NCBI GenBank assembly: GCA_003153495.1
Contig: PLYU01000366.1
Coordinates: 1-45,517 of the forward strand
From: Myxococcales bacterium
GTDB taxonomy: Bacteria > Myxococcota_A > Polyangia > Polyangiales > Polyangiaceae
Direction: 5' to 3'
DNA: 45,517 nucleotides
A program made the translations under genes and the position numbers. The notes under the pieces are model-generated. The model saw only the letters and a list, made by a program, of their open reading frames with translations, was not told the origin of the DNA and did not search any database. Positions 33,972 through 41,080 of this stretch are shown one piece after another. Positions within the stretch are counted from its first letter, which is position 1. Every line of letters starts with the position of its first letter.

Positions 33972-34586
33972 ATGAAAACCCTCCTCGCGCAGGCTCTTCT
34001 CGCCGGGTGCGCCGCCGCCTGGGCCTGCGGCGGAAGTCGTGACGCCTCCGGAGGCGCGACGTCTCCGGTCGCCTCGGCGGCCCCGGCGTCGCTCACCTCG
34101 GATTCCGGAGGCGAAGGCCCCGCGGCGGCCGCGGCATCGACGACCACTGTCGCCCCGGGCGAGGGCGGTGATCTCCAGGGCACGAAGCTGACCGAGACGC
34201 ACGCCGTCGCCTCCGCCTCCGCGAGCGCCGCCGCGCCTCCGAAGGGGGTGCACACCCACGATCCCGGCCGCGGGCCGCAGGACATCAGGGCGATCATCGT
34301 TGGGCACCGCGACGAGGCGCGCGCTTGCTATGATCGCGGGCTCAAAGACCACCCGGGCATCGAAGGCGACCTCGTCGTTCAATGGACCATCGATCCCAAA
34401 GGTGCGGTGACGGACGCGTCCCTCGACATGTCCCGAAGCACGCTCGTCGAGCCCACCGTGGTCTCTTGCATCGAGGACGTCGTGAAGCGCGTGCAGTTCG
34501 CGCCCAGCGCCGGCGGCTTCGAGACGAAGGCGTTCTACCCTTTCAACTTCCACCCGCGCCGCGATCAGCCGCGCAAGGGCCCCTGA
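33972..34586 (+). CDS. Lipoprotein with AgmX/PglI C-terminal domain
   Basis: A 204-aa exported lipoprotein. The signal peptide ends AAAWAC (Cys19), followed by an Ala/Ser/Gly linker and a C-terminal TonB-like domain: DIRAIIVGHRDEARACYDRG, GDLVVQWTIDPKGAVTDAS, VVSCIEDVVKRVQFAP. This is the AgmX/PglI C-terminal domain of Myxococcota, found in gliding-motility and envelope proteins, where it acts like the C-terminal half of TonB. It ends four bases before the convergent DUF2063 gene. Confidence 0.87.
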   Translation: MKTLLAQALLAGCAAAWACGGSRDASGGATSPVASAAPASLTSDSGGEGPAAAAASTTTVAPGEGGDLQGTKLTETHAVASASASAAAPPKGVHTHDPGRGPQDIRAIIVGHRDEARACYDRGLKDHPGIEGDLVVQWTIDPKGAVTDASLDMSRSTLVEPTVVSCIEDVVKRVQFAPSAGGFETKAFYPFNFHPRRDQPRKGP

Positions 34587-34589
34587 GCC

Positions 34590-35420
34590 CTACTCGCCGA
34601 GGCGAATCGCGGTCAGCCATCCGTTCGCCGTCCACTGCTGGAACCAGGTTGCGAGCCTCGCGCCGAGCTCCGAGAGGTTCATCGCGGCGCCCGGTCGCGC
34701 AACGCCTTCGCAAGCAGCGCCCAGTGGAACCCCCGCGCGGAGCGCGTCGAGCAGCTCCCAACCCGCCGCTTCGATGGAGACGGCCCGCAAGAAGCACGCG
34801 GCATCTCGCCATATCACCAGGTGAGTGTCCACGGCTTCCAGGCGCGCCGGTGCCGCTCCGTGCTTCACGGCTTCTCTCAGCTCGTGCACCGGGTGCGCCA
34901 GAGCGAGCAACCTGACCGACGGGTGAAAGACGAGCCGCACGTGCGGCCACGTCTCCTCCGCCGTAGCCGCGAGCACGCGCGGGTCGAAGGGCTGCGCGTC
35001 CGGCGCATCGAACGCTTCCATGAACGCCCAGTCGAGTCGCGCGGCATCCAGTGCGAGCCTGTCCCCGGTCCAGGGGGACTGGCTCGACAGGAACGCGGGC
35101 AGCTCCGCGCCGAGCCGCTGCAGATCCCAGGTCCGGGGCGGGTGCGCCTGGAGATACCGCGCGGCAAGATCCCGGAAGCCTCCCCGCCCCCCGAGCACCC
35201 ACGTGAGCGTGGGGAAGTCCTCATCCAGGCTCTGGAGGTGACGCGCCCAGAACTGCTCGCGGTACACCTCCAGGCGATCCGCAGGGGTCATCCCGCGGAC
35301 GCTCGGCGCGACGAGACGCTCGACGCTCGCGGCCACGTCCGGGTTCCCGTCCACCGACGCCTCGCGTCGGACGGCCTCTGCGACGAACCGCTGAAGGTCG
35401 GCTAGGGAGAGGTCGCCCAA
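34590..35420 (-). CDS. bufC: DUF2063 protein, partner of the MNIO enzyme (BufC/HvfC-like)
   Basis: A 276-aa protein with the DUF2063 N-terminal domain: LSLADLQRFVAEAVRREA, VYREQFWARHLQSLDEDFPT, LAARYLQAHPPRTWDLQRLG, and a helical C-terminal domain (ATAEETWPHVRLVFHPSVRL). In bufferin, HvfABC and related RiPP operons this protein forms a complex with the MNIO enzyme and delivers the precursor. Start: TTG at 35420, inside the end of the MNIO gene (19-bp overlap) with GGAGAAGG five bases before it; the frame upstream to 35582 is a shadow. It is the third gene of the operon. Confidence 0.9.
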   Translation of the reverse strand: MGDLSLADLQRFVAEAVRREASVDGNPDVAASVERLVAPSVRGMTPADRLEVYREQFWARHLQSLDEDFPTLTWVLGGRGGFRDLAARYLQAHPPRTWDLQRLGAELPAFLSSQSPWTGDRLALDAARLDWAFMEAFDAPDAQPFDPRVLAATAEETWPHVRLVFHPSVRLLALAHPVHELREAVKHGAAPARLEAVDTHLVIWRDAACFLRAVSIEAAGWELLDALRAGVPLGAACEGVARPGAAMNLSELGARLATWFQQWTANGWLTAIRLGE

Positions 35421-36280
35421 CTGGCCTTCTCCGCTGCCTCGCTCCCGAGTGTCTCGTCCCGAGCGCCCCGAGCTCTCGCCACCTCTCCGTTCAGCACGTC
35501 CCAGGTCGGGATGTCCTCGTCCCACTCGATCAGGGTCGATACGGGCCCGGTGCGGCGAACCGCGCGTCGATAGAGCTCCCACACCTGGGCGGACACGCAG
35601 TCCGAATGGGTGTCGAGGAGGTAGCTCCCCTTGTCGGTGTGTCCCGCGAGGTGGATCTGCACGATGCGATCGGCGGGAATCGCGTCGATGTATGCGTTGG
35701 CGTCGAAGCCGTGATTGTAGGCGCTGACGAACACGTTGTTCACGTCAAGGAGTACGCCGCAATCCGCGCGCCGGACGACCTCGGCGAGAAACTCGTGCTC
35801 GGGCATGGTGCTGTCGCGAAACTCCAGGTACGAGGAGACGTTCTCGAGCGCGAAGGGCACGCTCAGCTCTCCTTGCACGCGCTTGACTCGCTCCACCACG
35901 TGCGCCAGCGTCCCTGCCGTGTAGGGAAGCGGAAGCAGGTCGTGAACGTCGATGCCTGCGACTCCGGTCCAGCAGAGGTGGTCGCTGCACCAGGGAGCGT
36001 CCACGCGCCGCACGAGCGCCCTCAGCCTCGCGAGGTACGTCAGCTCGATGGCGTCGGCCCCTCCTATCGAGAGCGACACCCCGTGGGGCACCACGCGATA
36101 GGTCGCGCGAACGGCCTCGAGGTTGGACCGCTGGATGCCGCCTTCGGCGAGGTAGTTCTCGCTGATGACCTCGAACCAGTCCATCGCAGGTCGCTCGCGC
36201 AGCACGTGAGCGATGTGCGGTGCGCGCAGCCCGACGCCGACGCCCAGGTCGGGAATCGCGTGTCGCTTGCGATAGTCCAT
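35402..36280 (-). CDS. bufB: DUF692 multinuclear non-heme iron oxidase (MNIO), BufB/HvfB-like
   Basis: A 292-aa TIM-barrel enzyme that modifies cysteines in a RiPP precursor using two or three iron ions. Family blocks are complete: GVGVGLRAPHIAHVL, WFEVISENYLAEGG, PHGVSLSIGGAD, WCSDHLCWTGV, VPFALENVSSYLEF, CGVLLDVNNVFVSAYNHGFD, IVQIHLAGHTDKG, LDTHSDCVSAQVWELYRRAV and IEWDEDIPTWDVL, holding the His, Asp and Glu iron ligands. Start ATG 36280. It sits between its precursor gene, separated by a hairpin, and the DUF2063 gene. Enzymes of this family convert Cys to oxazolone-thioamide, thiooxazole or other products; which applies here is open. Confidence 0.93.
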   Translation of the reverse strand: MDYRKRHAIPDLGVGVGLRAPHIAHVLRERPAMDWFEVISENYLAEGGIQRSNLEAVRATYRVVPHGVSLSIGGADAIELTYLARLRALVRRVDAPWCSDHLCWTGVAGIDVHDLLPLPYTAGTLAHVVERVKRVQGELSVPFALENVSSYLEFRDSTMPEHEFLAEVVRRADCGVLLDVNNVFVSAYNHGFDANAYIDAIPADRIVQIHLAGHTDKGSYLLDTHSDCVSAQVWELYRRAVRRTGPVSTLIEWDEDIPTWDVLNGEVARARGARDETLGSEAAEKASWATSP

Positions 36281-36308
36281 CGCACCCGTTTCTCTTACAA
36301 AATGCGAA

Positions 36309-36338
36309 CGCCAGGTCTCACATACGGACGACCTGGCG
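36309..36338 (-). promoter_or_regulatory. Hairpin between precursor and MNIO genes (attenuator-like)
   Basis: On the minus strand, CGCCAGGTC (36338-36330) and GACCTGGCG (36317-36309) form a perfect 9-bp stem with a 12-base loop, followed by TTCGCATTTTGT. It lies in the 71-bp gap after the precursor stop. This is the usual place for a partial terminator that makes more precursor than enzyme mRNA. Confidence 0.6.
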
Positions 36339-36351
36339 CGTTCCCGACGTT

Positions 36352-36582
36352 TCAGTACTTGGGGGCTGCCGCACCTGAAGCGCTGCAGGACGACTTGCCG
36401 CCAGCAGCACCGCTGGCAGCCGGAGCCGCCGCGCCGCCGCTCGCGCTGCAGGACGCCTTGCCTCCCGCCGCCGAGGGATCCGCCGCGCCGGGCTGAGCGG
36501 AATTGCCGCCGCCGCACGCCGCCGTGGAACCGATGAGCATCCCCGCAACCGCCGACACTGCCAGAGCCTTAGCAACGTTCAT
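36352..36582 (-). CDS. RiPP precursor peptide with two GGK(A/S)SCSASG repeats
   Basis: A 76-aa peptide, likely substrate of the adjacent MNIO enzyme. Residues 1-22 are a hydrophobic signal peptide (KALAVSAVAGMLIGSTAA) ending at Cys23, a possible but weak lipobox (TAAC). The rest is Gly/Ala/Ser-rich and contains two repeats, GGKASCSASG at 40-49 and GGKSSCSASG at 61-70, each with one Cys (45 and 66). Known HvfA/BufA-type precursors also have a Sec signal and repeated Lys-Cys motifs but use EGKCG or other patterns. The ATG follows GAGGAGG by eight bases, a strong site. It is the first gene of the operon. Confidence 0.8.
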   Translation of the reverse strand: MNVAKALAVSAVAGMLIGSTAACGGGNSAQPGAADPSAAGGKASCSASGGAAAPAASGAAGGKSSCSASGAAAPKY

Positions 36583-36739
36583 AACTATCGCCTCCTCGCT
36601 CCGTATAGAGCGTCTCCACTATGTGTGTCCCGGCACTGTCCGGGGCGGCTGAGGTTACCCACGTATCGCTCGAGGCGAGGACTTTTTTTTCGGCACCGCC
36701 CCAACCTGCGCCTGAGCCGGACACATTCGCCACACCTTG

Positions 36740-36781
36740 CTCACAAAATAGACAATGGGCGCCCCCTCTTCGGAGGCGCCC
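36740..36781 (-). terminator. Intrinsic terminator of the histone-like gene
   Basis: On the minus strand GGGCGCC (36781-36775) pairs with GGCGCCC (36763-36757) around a CTTCGG-type centre and is followed by ATTGTCTATTTTG. It lies 73 bp after the stop of the minus-strand histone-like gene at 36854. The stretch 36583-36739 beyond it is the upstream region of the precursor gene; it holds a CCGG-CACTGT-CCGG palindrome near 36640 but no promoter I can fix. Confidence 0.72.
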
Positions 36782-36853
36782 ATCCCTTGGAGCCCGCCGA
36801 TGCTACGCGGGCGAGGCTCGACCCATCTTCTCCGAGCCAACCTACAAAAAAGA

Positions 36854-37132
36854 CTACTCTTCTCCGTCGTCGAGGCCATGGCTCGACGTCGGAGTACCGC
36901 CCAACATTGACGGCACACCGGCCGGCGGTGCGGCCTTGGGGGCCGCCGCATGGGGCTTCGCTACTGACCGAGGCGCCGCCTTTTTCGCGGGCCTTTTGGC
37001 GGCTGCCCGCTTGGCTGGCCTTTTTGCAGCCTTCCGTCTTGCAGGCTTCTTGGCGGTCTTGCCAGCCTTCTTCGTGGTCTTCGTCTTCTTACCGCCCGGC
37101 TTGGCCTTCTTCGCACCCTTCTTAGCAGCCAT
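36854..37132 (-). CDS. Histone H1-like Lys/Ala-rich DNA-binding protein
   Basis: A 92-aa nucleoid protein. The first 65 residues are almost only Lys, Ala, Arg and Pro in KKxxKK and AAKRPAKK runs (MAAKKGAKKAKPGGKKTKTT), as in the C-terminal tail of eukaryotic H1 and in bacterial Hc1/AlgP-like proteins. The end is neutral to acidic (TSSHGLDDGEE). It would bind DNA electrostatically and compact the chromosome. The ATG follows GGAGG by six bases. The opposite-strand ORF (hydrophobic) is a shadow caused by Lys/Ala codons. Confidence 0.85.
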   Translation of the reverse strand: MAAKKGAKKAKPGGKKTKTTKKAGKTAKKPARRKAAKRPAKRAAAKRPAKKAAPRSVAKPHAAAPKAAPPAGVPSMLGGTPTSSHGLDDGEE

Positions 37133-37322
37133 CTCAGTCCTCCAGGTTTGAGGTTAGTCTCAAGATGACGTATATGGTCACGTACGTTAGGTGTCAATCA
37201 GAAAAGTTGACCGGCCGGTCGGAGTCGTGTCGGGGCGGCGCGCGGCTGCATCGCTTGACCCTGCTCGGGGCCGTCGATACGGTCGGCTCCGTTTTCCCGA
37301 CATCCCTCTGGAGAGATTCCTG

Positions 37323-38171
37323 ATGCATCGTCCCAAGCTTCGCATGGGATTGTTTCTGGTAGCCGTGGTCGCGTCTTTCGCACTCGTCGGCTGCGGACAT
37401 AGCGAGGACGAGTGGCAGCAAGCGCAGCGAGACATCGCCAAGCTCAAGGCCGATCTCGACGCGGCCGGCAAGCGTCATGCTGACGACGAGCAGAAGTACG
37501 CCGACGCCCAGCAGCAGATCGAAGACCTGAAGGCCAAGCTCAAGGATCTCGGCGTCGGTCTCTCGCGGTCGGAAGAGGAGAAGTCGAAGCTTCGTCAGGC
37601 GATGTCCGAGTACGAAGCCCGCCTCAAGCAGCTGGACGACATGAAGGCTCGCTTTCGAGACCTGAAGGCGCGTCTCGACAAGCTCACCAGCGTCGGGTTG
37701 AAGGTCGTGGTGCGTAACAACCGCATGGTCATCCAGCTGCCCGGAGATATTCTCTTCGATTCCGGGAAGGACACGCTCAAGCCGGACGGGCGGAAGATCC
37801 TCAAGCAAGTGGCCGATGTCATCAAGGGCGACTCGACCCTCAGCACGCGTAGCTTCCAGGTCGCCGGGCATACGGACAAGGAGCCCTACGGGGGCGTCTA
37901 CTACGACAACTGGGGCCTCAGCGTCATGCGCGCGCGCCAGGTCGTGACCTTCCTGGTCGCTCCTGACAAGGGGACGGACGCCAAGGGGATCCCCACCGGC
38001 GGCGGTCTCGATTCGGCCCATCTCGCGGCCGCGGGGTACGCTCAGATGGATCCGGTGGCCGGAGCCGTGGACCAGCAGACGCCGGCCGAAGAGGCCAAGA
38101 ACCGCCGGGTCGAGCTGGTCCTGCAGCCGAACGTGGAAGAGATGCTCAACCTGAAGGACCTCGCGAACTGA
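37323..38171 (+). CDS. OmpA-family peptidoglycan-binding lipoprotein with coiled coil
   Basis: A 282-aa outer-membrane lipoprotein. Signal peptide MGLFLVAVVASFALVGC ends in the lipobox LVGC. Residues about 25-115 are a heptad coiled coil (DEQKYADAQQQIEDLKAKLK). The C-terminus is an OmpA/MotB domain: ILFDSGKDTLKPDGRKILKQ, VAGHTDKEPYGG, NWGLSVMRARQVVTFLV, NRRVELVLQPN, with the diaminopimelate-binding Asp and Arg kept. An insert (GTDAKGIPTGGGLDSAHLAA) lengthens the last loop. Start ATG 37323 is preceded by GGAGAG. It probably tethers the outer membrane to peptidoglycan and is followed 25 bp later by the phosphatase gene. Confidence 0.92.
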   Translation: MHRPKLRMGLFLVAVVASFALVGCGHSEDEWQQAQRDIAKLKADLDAAGKRHADDEQKYADAQQQIEDLKAKLKDLGVGLSRSEEEKSKLRQAMSEYEARLKQLDDMKARFRDLKARLDKLTSVGLKVVVRNNRMVIQLPGDILFDSGKDTLKPDGRKILKQVADVIKGDSTLSTRSFQVAGHTDKEPYGGVYYDNWGLSVMRARQVVTFLVAPDKGTDAKGIPTGGGLDSAHLAAAGYAQMDPVAGAVDQQTPAEEAKNRRVELVLQPNVEEMLNLKDLAN

Positions 38172-38196
38172 GCGCCCGGTCCATCCCACGATCGAC

Positions 38197-39123
38197 ATGC
38201 GGATCGCGGCGGTCGACATCGGCACGAACACCGTGCTGCTCCTGGTCGCGGAGACGACGAGCAGTGGCTCGCTTCTGGCCCTGGCCGAACGCGCGACGAT
38301 CACGCGGCTGGGGCAAGGTGTCGATCGCTCGCGAGCCCTCGACCCCGTGGCCGTCGCGCGGACGCTGGACTGTCTCGACGACTACTCCCGTGTCCTTCGG
38401 GATCTCGGCGCCGAGAGAGTCGCCGTCGTCGGCACGAGCGCGATGCGCGACGCCGCGGGTGGGGACGTCCTCCGGGCGCGGGTGCGCGAGGCCTTCGGGG
38501 TGGAGGCCCGAGTCCTGACGGGCGACGAGGAAGCGCGGCTCACCTTCCGCGGCGCGTTGAGCGGGCTTGAAGGATACGCGGGCGGCGACGTCGCGGTCTT
38601 CGACATCGGCGGCGGGAGCACCGAGGTCGTCCTGGGACGCATGCAGCAGGGCGACGCGAGACTCGGATACGCCGCCAGCTTCGACGTCGGTAGCGTGCGC
38701 TTGACCGAGCGGCACGTTGCGCACGACCCTCCTATGCGCGAGGAGCAGGACGCACTGACGCGCGCGGCCAGCGCAGCGTTCTCGCGAGTGCCTCAGCTGG
38801 GGACAGCCCGGGTGCCGGTCGGTGTCGCTGGCACCATGACGACCCTCGCCGCGGTCTCCTTGGCCCTCGAACCGTACGACGGCGCTCGCGTACACGGTCA
38901 CGTGATGCGCCGAGAGGCCCTGCGATCGACGATCGGTAGGCTGGCTGCAGTCGATCTCGAGACACGCTCTCGTATGCGCGGAATGGAGCCGAAGCGGGCC
39001 GACGTCATCGTGGCCGGCGGCTCCATCGCGCTCGCCCTACTCGACCACTGGAACGCCGACGAGGTGCAGATCTCGGATCGCGGCGTGAGGTGGGGTCTGG
39101 CCCACGACCTTGCGCTGTCCTGA
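38197..39123 (+). CDS. Ppx/GppA family exopolyphosphatase/(p)ppGpp phosphohydrolase
   Basis: A 308-aa ASKHA-fold enzyme that removes phosphate from polyphosphate or pppGpp. Motifs: phosphate-1 IAAVDIGTNTVLLLVAE, the catalytic-loop region LTGDEEARLTFRGALS, phosphate-2 VAVFDIGGGSTEVVLG, and the adenosine-type GVAGTMTTLAAVSL. It lacks the C-terminal HD-like half of E. coli Ppx, as do most family members of this length. No signal for which substrate is used. It is probably co-transcribed with the preceding OmpA-like lipoprotein. Confidence 0.93.
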   Translation: MRIAAVDIGTNTVLLLVAETTSSGSLLALAERATITRLGQGVDRSRALDPVAVARTLDCLDDYSRVLRDLGAERVAVVGTSAMRDAAGGDVLRARVREAFGVEARVLTGDEEARLTFRGALSGLEGYAGGDVAVFDIGGGSTEVVLGRMQQGDARLGYAASFDVGSVRLTERHVAHDPPMREEQDALTRAASAAFSRVPQLGTARVPVGVAGTMTTLAAVSLALEPYDGARVHGHVMRREALRSTIGRLAAVDLETRSRMRGMEPKRADVIVAGGSIALALLDHWNADEVQISDRGVRWGLAHDLALS

Positions 39124-39185
39124 GGGGGGCCGCCGGGGCGCGACGCCGCTCCGGGCTGTAGGGGCGTGGCTGTAAGACAAGTAAG

Positions 39186-39214
39186 TTGACAAGTCCCGTC
39201 AGGTCAACTACAAC
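39186..39214 (+). promoter_or_regulatory. Sigma-70-type promoter, TTGACA-N17-TACAAC, upstream of cdnL
   Basis: TTGACA (39186-39191), a 17-base spacer and TACAAC (39209-39214) form a near-consensus housekeeping promoter, unusual in this GC-rich window. It overlaps an inverted repeat GTTGAC...GTCAAC (39185-39190, 39203-39208). The predicted leader is about 195 bases. Confidence 0.75.
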
Positions 39215-39271
39215 GCTGATGCCTGTTTTTCTGATCTCGGCCGCGGCGAGCATCTTTCCTCGCCACCGCCC

Positions 39272-39298
39272 GGGAATGGGCTCCGAGACTTCCTCGTT
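39272..39298 (+). promoter_or_regulatory. Possible ECF (SigR-like) promoter, GGGAAT-N18-GTT, upstream of cdnL
   Basis: GGGAAT (39272-39277), 18 bases, then GTT (39296-39298), matching the pattern upstream of the ECF sigma gene at 23687-23712. It would give a leader of about 110 bases. A chance hit cannot be excluded. Confidence 0.35.
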
Positions 39299-39416
39299 TC
39301 GCTTCAGTCACGTTGCCACGAGGCCGAGTCACGGCGAGCCATTCGACGGAGGTACCTTTGCGTTCAGGTGCTCTTTCGAAGGGTTGCGTTTGCGCGGACG
39401 AAGGTAAGGAGACCCT

Positions 39417-39923
39417 ATGCAAGCTGCTACCGGCGTGAAGTTCAAGGTGGGCGACAAGGCCGTGTACCCCGCCCAAGGCGTCGCGGAAGTGATCCGCATC
39501 GAAGAGAAGGACATCGCGGGCAGCCGGCAGAAGTTCTACGTCCTTCGCATCCTCGACACGGACCGGAAGATCATGGTCCCCGTCGCCAACGCCAGCGCCG
39601 TCGGCCTGAGGCAGGTCATCAGCGAGCAGGAAATCCGCGAAATTTTCGACATCCTCCGGGAGCGGACGATCGCGTTCGACAACCAGACCTGGAATCGCCG
39701 GTATCGCGGCTTCATGGACAAGATCAAGACGGGGTCGATCTACGATGTCGCAGAAGTCCTGAGGGATCTCTACCGCCTCAAGACGGACAAGCAACTCAGC
39801 TTCGGCGAGCGGCGCATGCTGGATACGGCGCGCTCGCTGATCGTCAAGGAGATCGCCATCGCACGTGAGCAGACCGACGAGCAGGTCAAGACCGAAATCG
39901 AGGCCATCTTCGTCTCCAACTGA
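39417..39923 (+). CDS. cdnL: CarD-family transcription regulator CdnL
   Basis: A 168-aa RNA-polymerase-binding protein that stabilises the open complex at rRNA and other housekeeping promoters; essential in Myxococcus xanthus. The N-terminal RID domain is FKVGDKAVYPAQGVAEVIRI, QKFYVLRILDTDRKIMVPVA, and the C-terminal helical DNA-contacting domain includes WNRRYRGFMDKIKTGSIYDV, AEVLRDLYRL, LSFGERRMLDTARSLIVKEI. It lacks the extra acidic/HMGA part of full CarD. A good AAGGAGA precedes the ATG. It has its own sigma-70 promoter and possibly an ECF-type one. Confidence 0.96.
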   Translation: MQAATGVKFKVGDKAVYPAQGVAEVIRIEEKDIAGSRQKFYVLRILDTDRKIMVPVANASAVGLRQVISEQEIREIFDILRERTIAFDNQTWNRRYRGFMDKIKTGSIYDVAEVLRDLYRLKTDKQLSFGERRMLDTARSLIVKEIAIAREQTDEQVKTEIEAIFVSN

Positions 39924-39936
39924 GGCCGCGCCGCCC

Positions 39937-39967
39937 GGCGGCTCCCGGCGTCCCCTGGAGAGCCGCC
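39937..39967 (+). terminator. Hairpin after cdnL
   Basis: GGCGGCTC (39937-39944) pairs perfectly with GAGCCGCC (39960-39967), starting 14 bp after the cdnL stop. It has a strong GC stem but no T-run. Confidence 0.5.
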
Positions 39968-40014
39968 GCGAGCGTGCCAGTTTGTGCCGCTAGGCTCCGA
40001 CGGGCGCGGCAAGT

Positions 40015-40038
40015 GCGCAGGAACGTAGGTTCCTGCGC
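40015..40038. other. Perfect 10-bp stem hairpin between cdnL and a lipoprotein gene
   Basis: GCGCAGGAAC (40015-40024), loop GTAG, GTTCCTGCGC (40029-40038). It is a perfect inverted repeat 45 bp upstream of the lipoprotein start. It is either a second terminator stem, an operator, or the leader of the next gene. It differs in sequence from the 44-bp repeat family. Confidence 0.6.
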
Positions 40039-40082
40039 CAGAACTTGGATGGCACACATCGTGCGTGGTCAAGTGCGTGGCC

Positions 40083-40490
40083 ATGGATCACAGATCGACT
40101 CGTGCATGGAAGGGGCTCGCGGCGGGCCTGCTGGTCGTCCTGGCGGCCGCGCAAGGGTGCGACCTCAATCCCCAGCCTCTGCCCCCGTCCCGCGGAGGCG
40201 AGTTCTCGAGCACTCCGGAAGCGGATTCGGGGACCATGCAGCCGCCTGTTTCCGTCGGTGACGACGACGGCGGGATGCTGAGTTCCGGGTCGAGCGGCTC
40301 GAGCAGCGGTTACTACGGGGGAGCCGACGCGGGGGCTTCCAGCGACGCGACCATGCCGAGCTTCGCCGACGCCGGGGACGACGCACCCGGGTCCGCTGAC
40401 GCTGCGGACGGGGAGGGCGTCGGTGCGGCAACCGACGGAAGCGCATCCGACGGCTCGGTGGACGCTACTGACGCCCGCGCTGTTGAGTGA
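40083..40490 (+). CDS. Small Asp/Ser/Gly-rich lipoprotein
   Basis: A 135-aa lipoprotein of unknown role. The signal peptide (AWKGLAAGLLVVLAAAQGC) ends in the lipobox AQGC; the mature chain is low in complexity, rich in Asp, Ala, Ser and Gly (SSGSSGSSSGYYGGADAGAS), acidic, with no cysteine after the anchor and no domain I recognise. Such surface lipoproteins are common in Polyangiales. It ends three bases before the convergent cNMP-binding gene. Confidence 0.75.
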   Translation: MDHRSTRAWKGLAAGLLVVLAAAQGCDLNPQPLPPSRGGEFSSTPEADSGTMQPPVSVGDDDGGMLSSGSSGSSSGYYGGADAGASSDATMPSFADAGDDAPGSADAADGEGVGAATDGSASDGSVDATDARAVE

Positions 40491-40493
40491 GCC

Positions 40494-41030
40494 TCAGACC
40501 TTCTTGCCGACAACGTACTCGTCGAGCACGTTGGCGGTGAAGTCCGCGAGAATCCCGTCGGTCACGCGCAGCCGGCGCGAGAGGTCTCGCGCGATGTTGA
40601 GCACGATGAGCGCGTACGACTTGAGGTCCGAACGGTAGAGAGCGTCGAGGTTCTCGCTCGTCATCGTCAGCAGCCGCGAAGGGGCAAGGGCTCGCACCGT
40701 GGCCGAGCGAGCCTGCATGTCGATGATCGACATCTCTCCGAAGCCGTCACCCGGGCCGAGGATCGCGACGCGCATGTCGCGTCCGCGCCGGCTGCGCTTC
40801 GAGACCTCCATCTCGCCCTCGAGCACGACGTACATCTCGCGGGCCTTCGGATCCCCCTCGCGAAACACCGTCTCGCCGGCCGAGACGCGCTGAGTCTTCA
40901 GCATGCGAGCCAGCTCTTCGAGAACATCGTCGTTCAGGGCGCCAAACAGGCCGATCTCACGCAGCGTGGCCGGGTTGATCGGTCGATCGTGAGCGTCCGC
41001 CCGCGCGGGCTTGGAAGGACTCGAAGCCAT
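40494..41030 (-). CDS. Cyclic-nucleotide-binding domain protein
   Basis: A 178-aa protein with one CRP-type ligand domain: IGLFGALNDDVLEELARMLK, AGETVFREGDPKAREMYVVL, GEMEVSKRSRRG, then LGPGDGFGEMSIIDMQARSA, in which FGEMS-x6-RSA is the phosphate-binding cassette for cAMP/cGMP. The C-terminal 40 residues are helical and lack a clear winged-helix DNA-binding part, so it is not a typical CRP/FNR regulator. ATG 41030 is used; a TTG at 41084 overlaps the upstream acetyltransferase gene stop, and longer translation from it is possible. Confidence 0.85.
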   Translation of the reverse strand: MASSPSKPARADAHDRPINPATLREIGLFGALNDDVLEELARMLKTQRVSAGETVFREGDPKAREMYVVLEGEMEVSKRSRRGRDMRVAILGPGDGFGEMSIIDMQARSATVRALAPSRLLTMTSENLDALYRSDLKSYALIVLNIARDLSRRLRVTDGILADFTANVLDEYVVGKKV

Positions 41031-41080
41031 GTCGCTGCCGGAGTATACGTCGGCCAAGGCAGAGCGGCGAGCCGCGTCGA

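Noticed and set aside
36600-36680. ECF-type promoter for the RiPP precursor
   Set aside because: A GTAACC-like -35 is present, but no -10 element at a convincing distance.
36621-37151. 176-aa plus-strand ORF with hydrophobic end
   Set aside because: Antisense of the Lys/Ala-rich histone-like gene; Lys codons read backwards give Phe and Leu.
40015-40038. Fourth copy of the 44-bp repeat
   Set aside because: It is a perfect hairpin but its stem and flanks do not match the repeat consensus.
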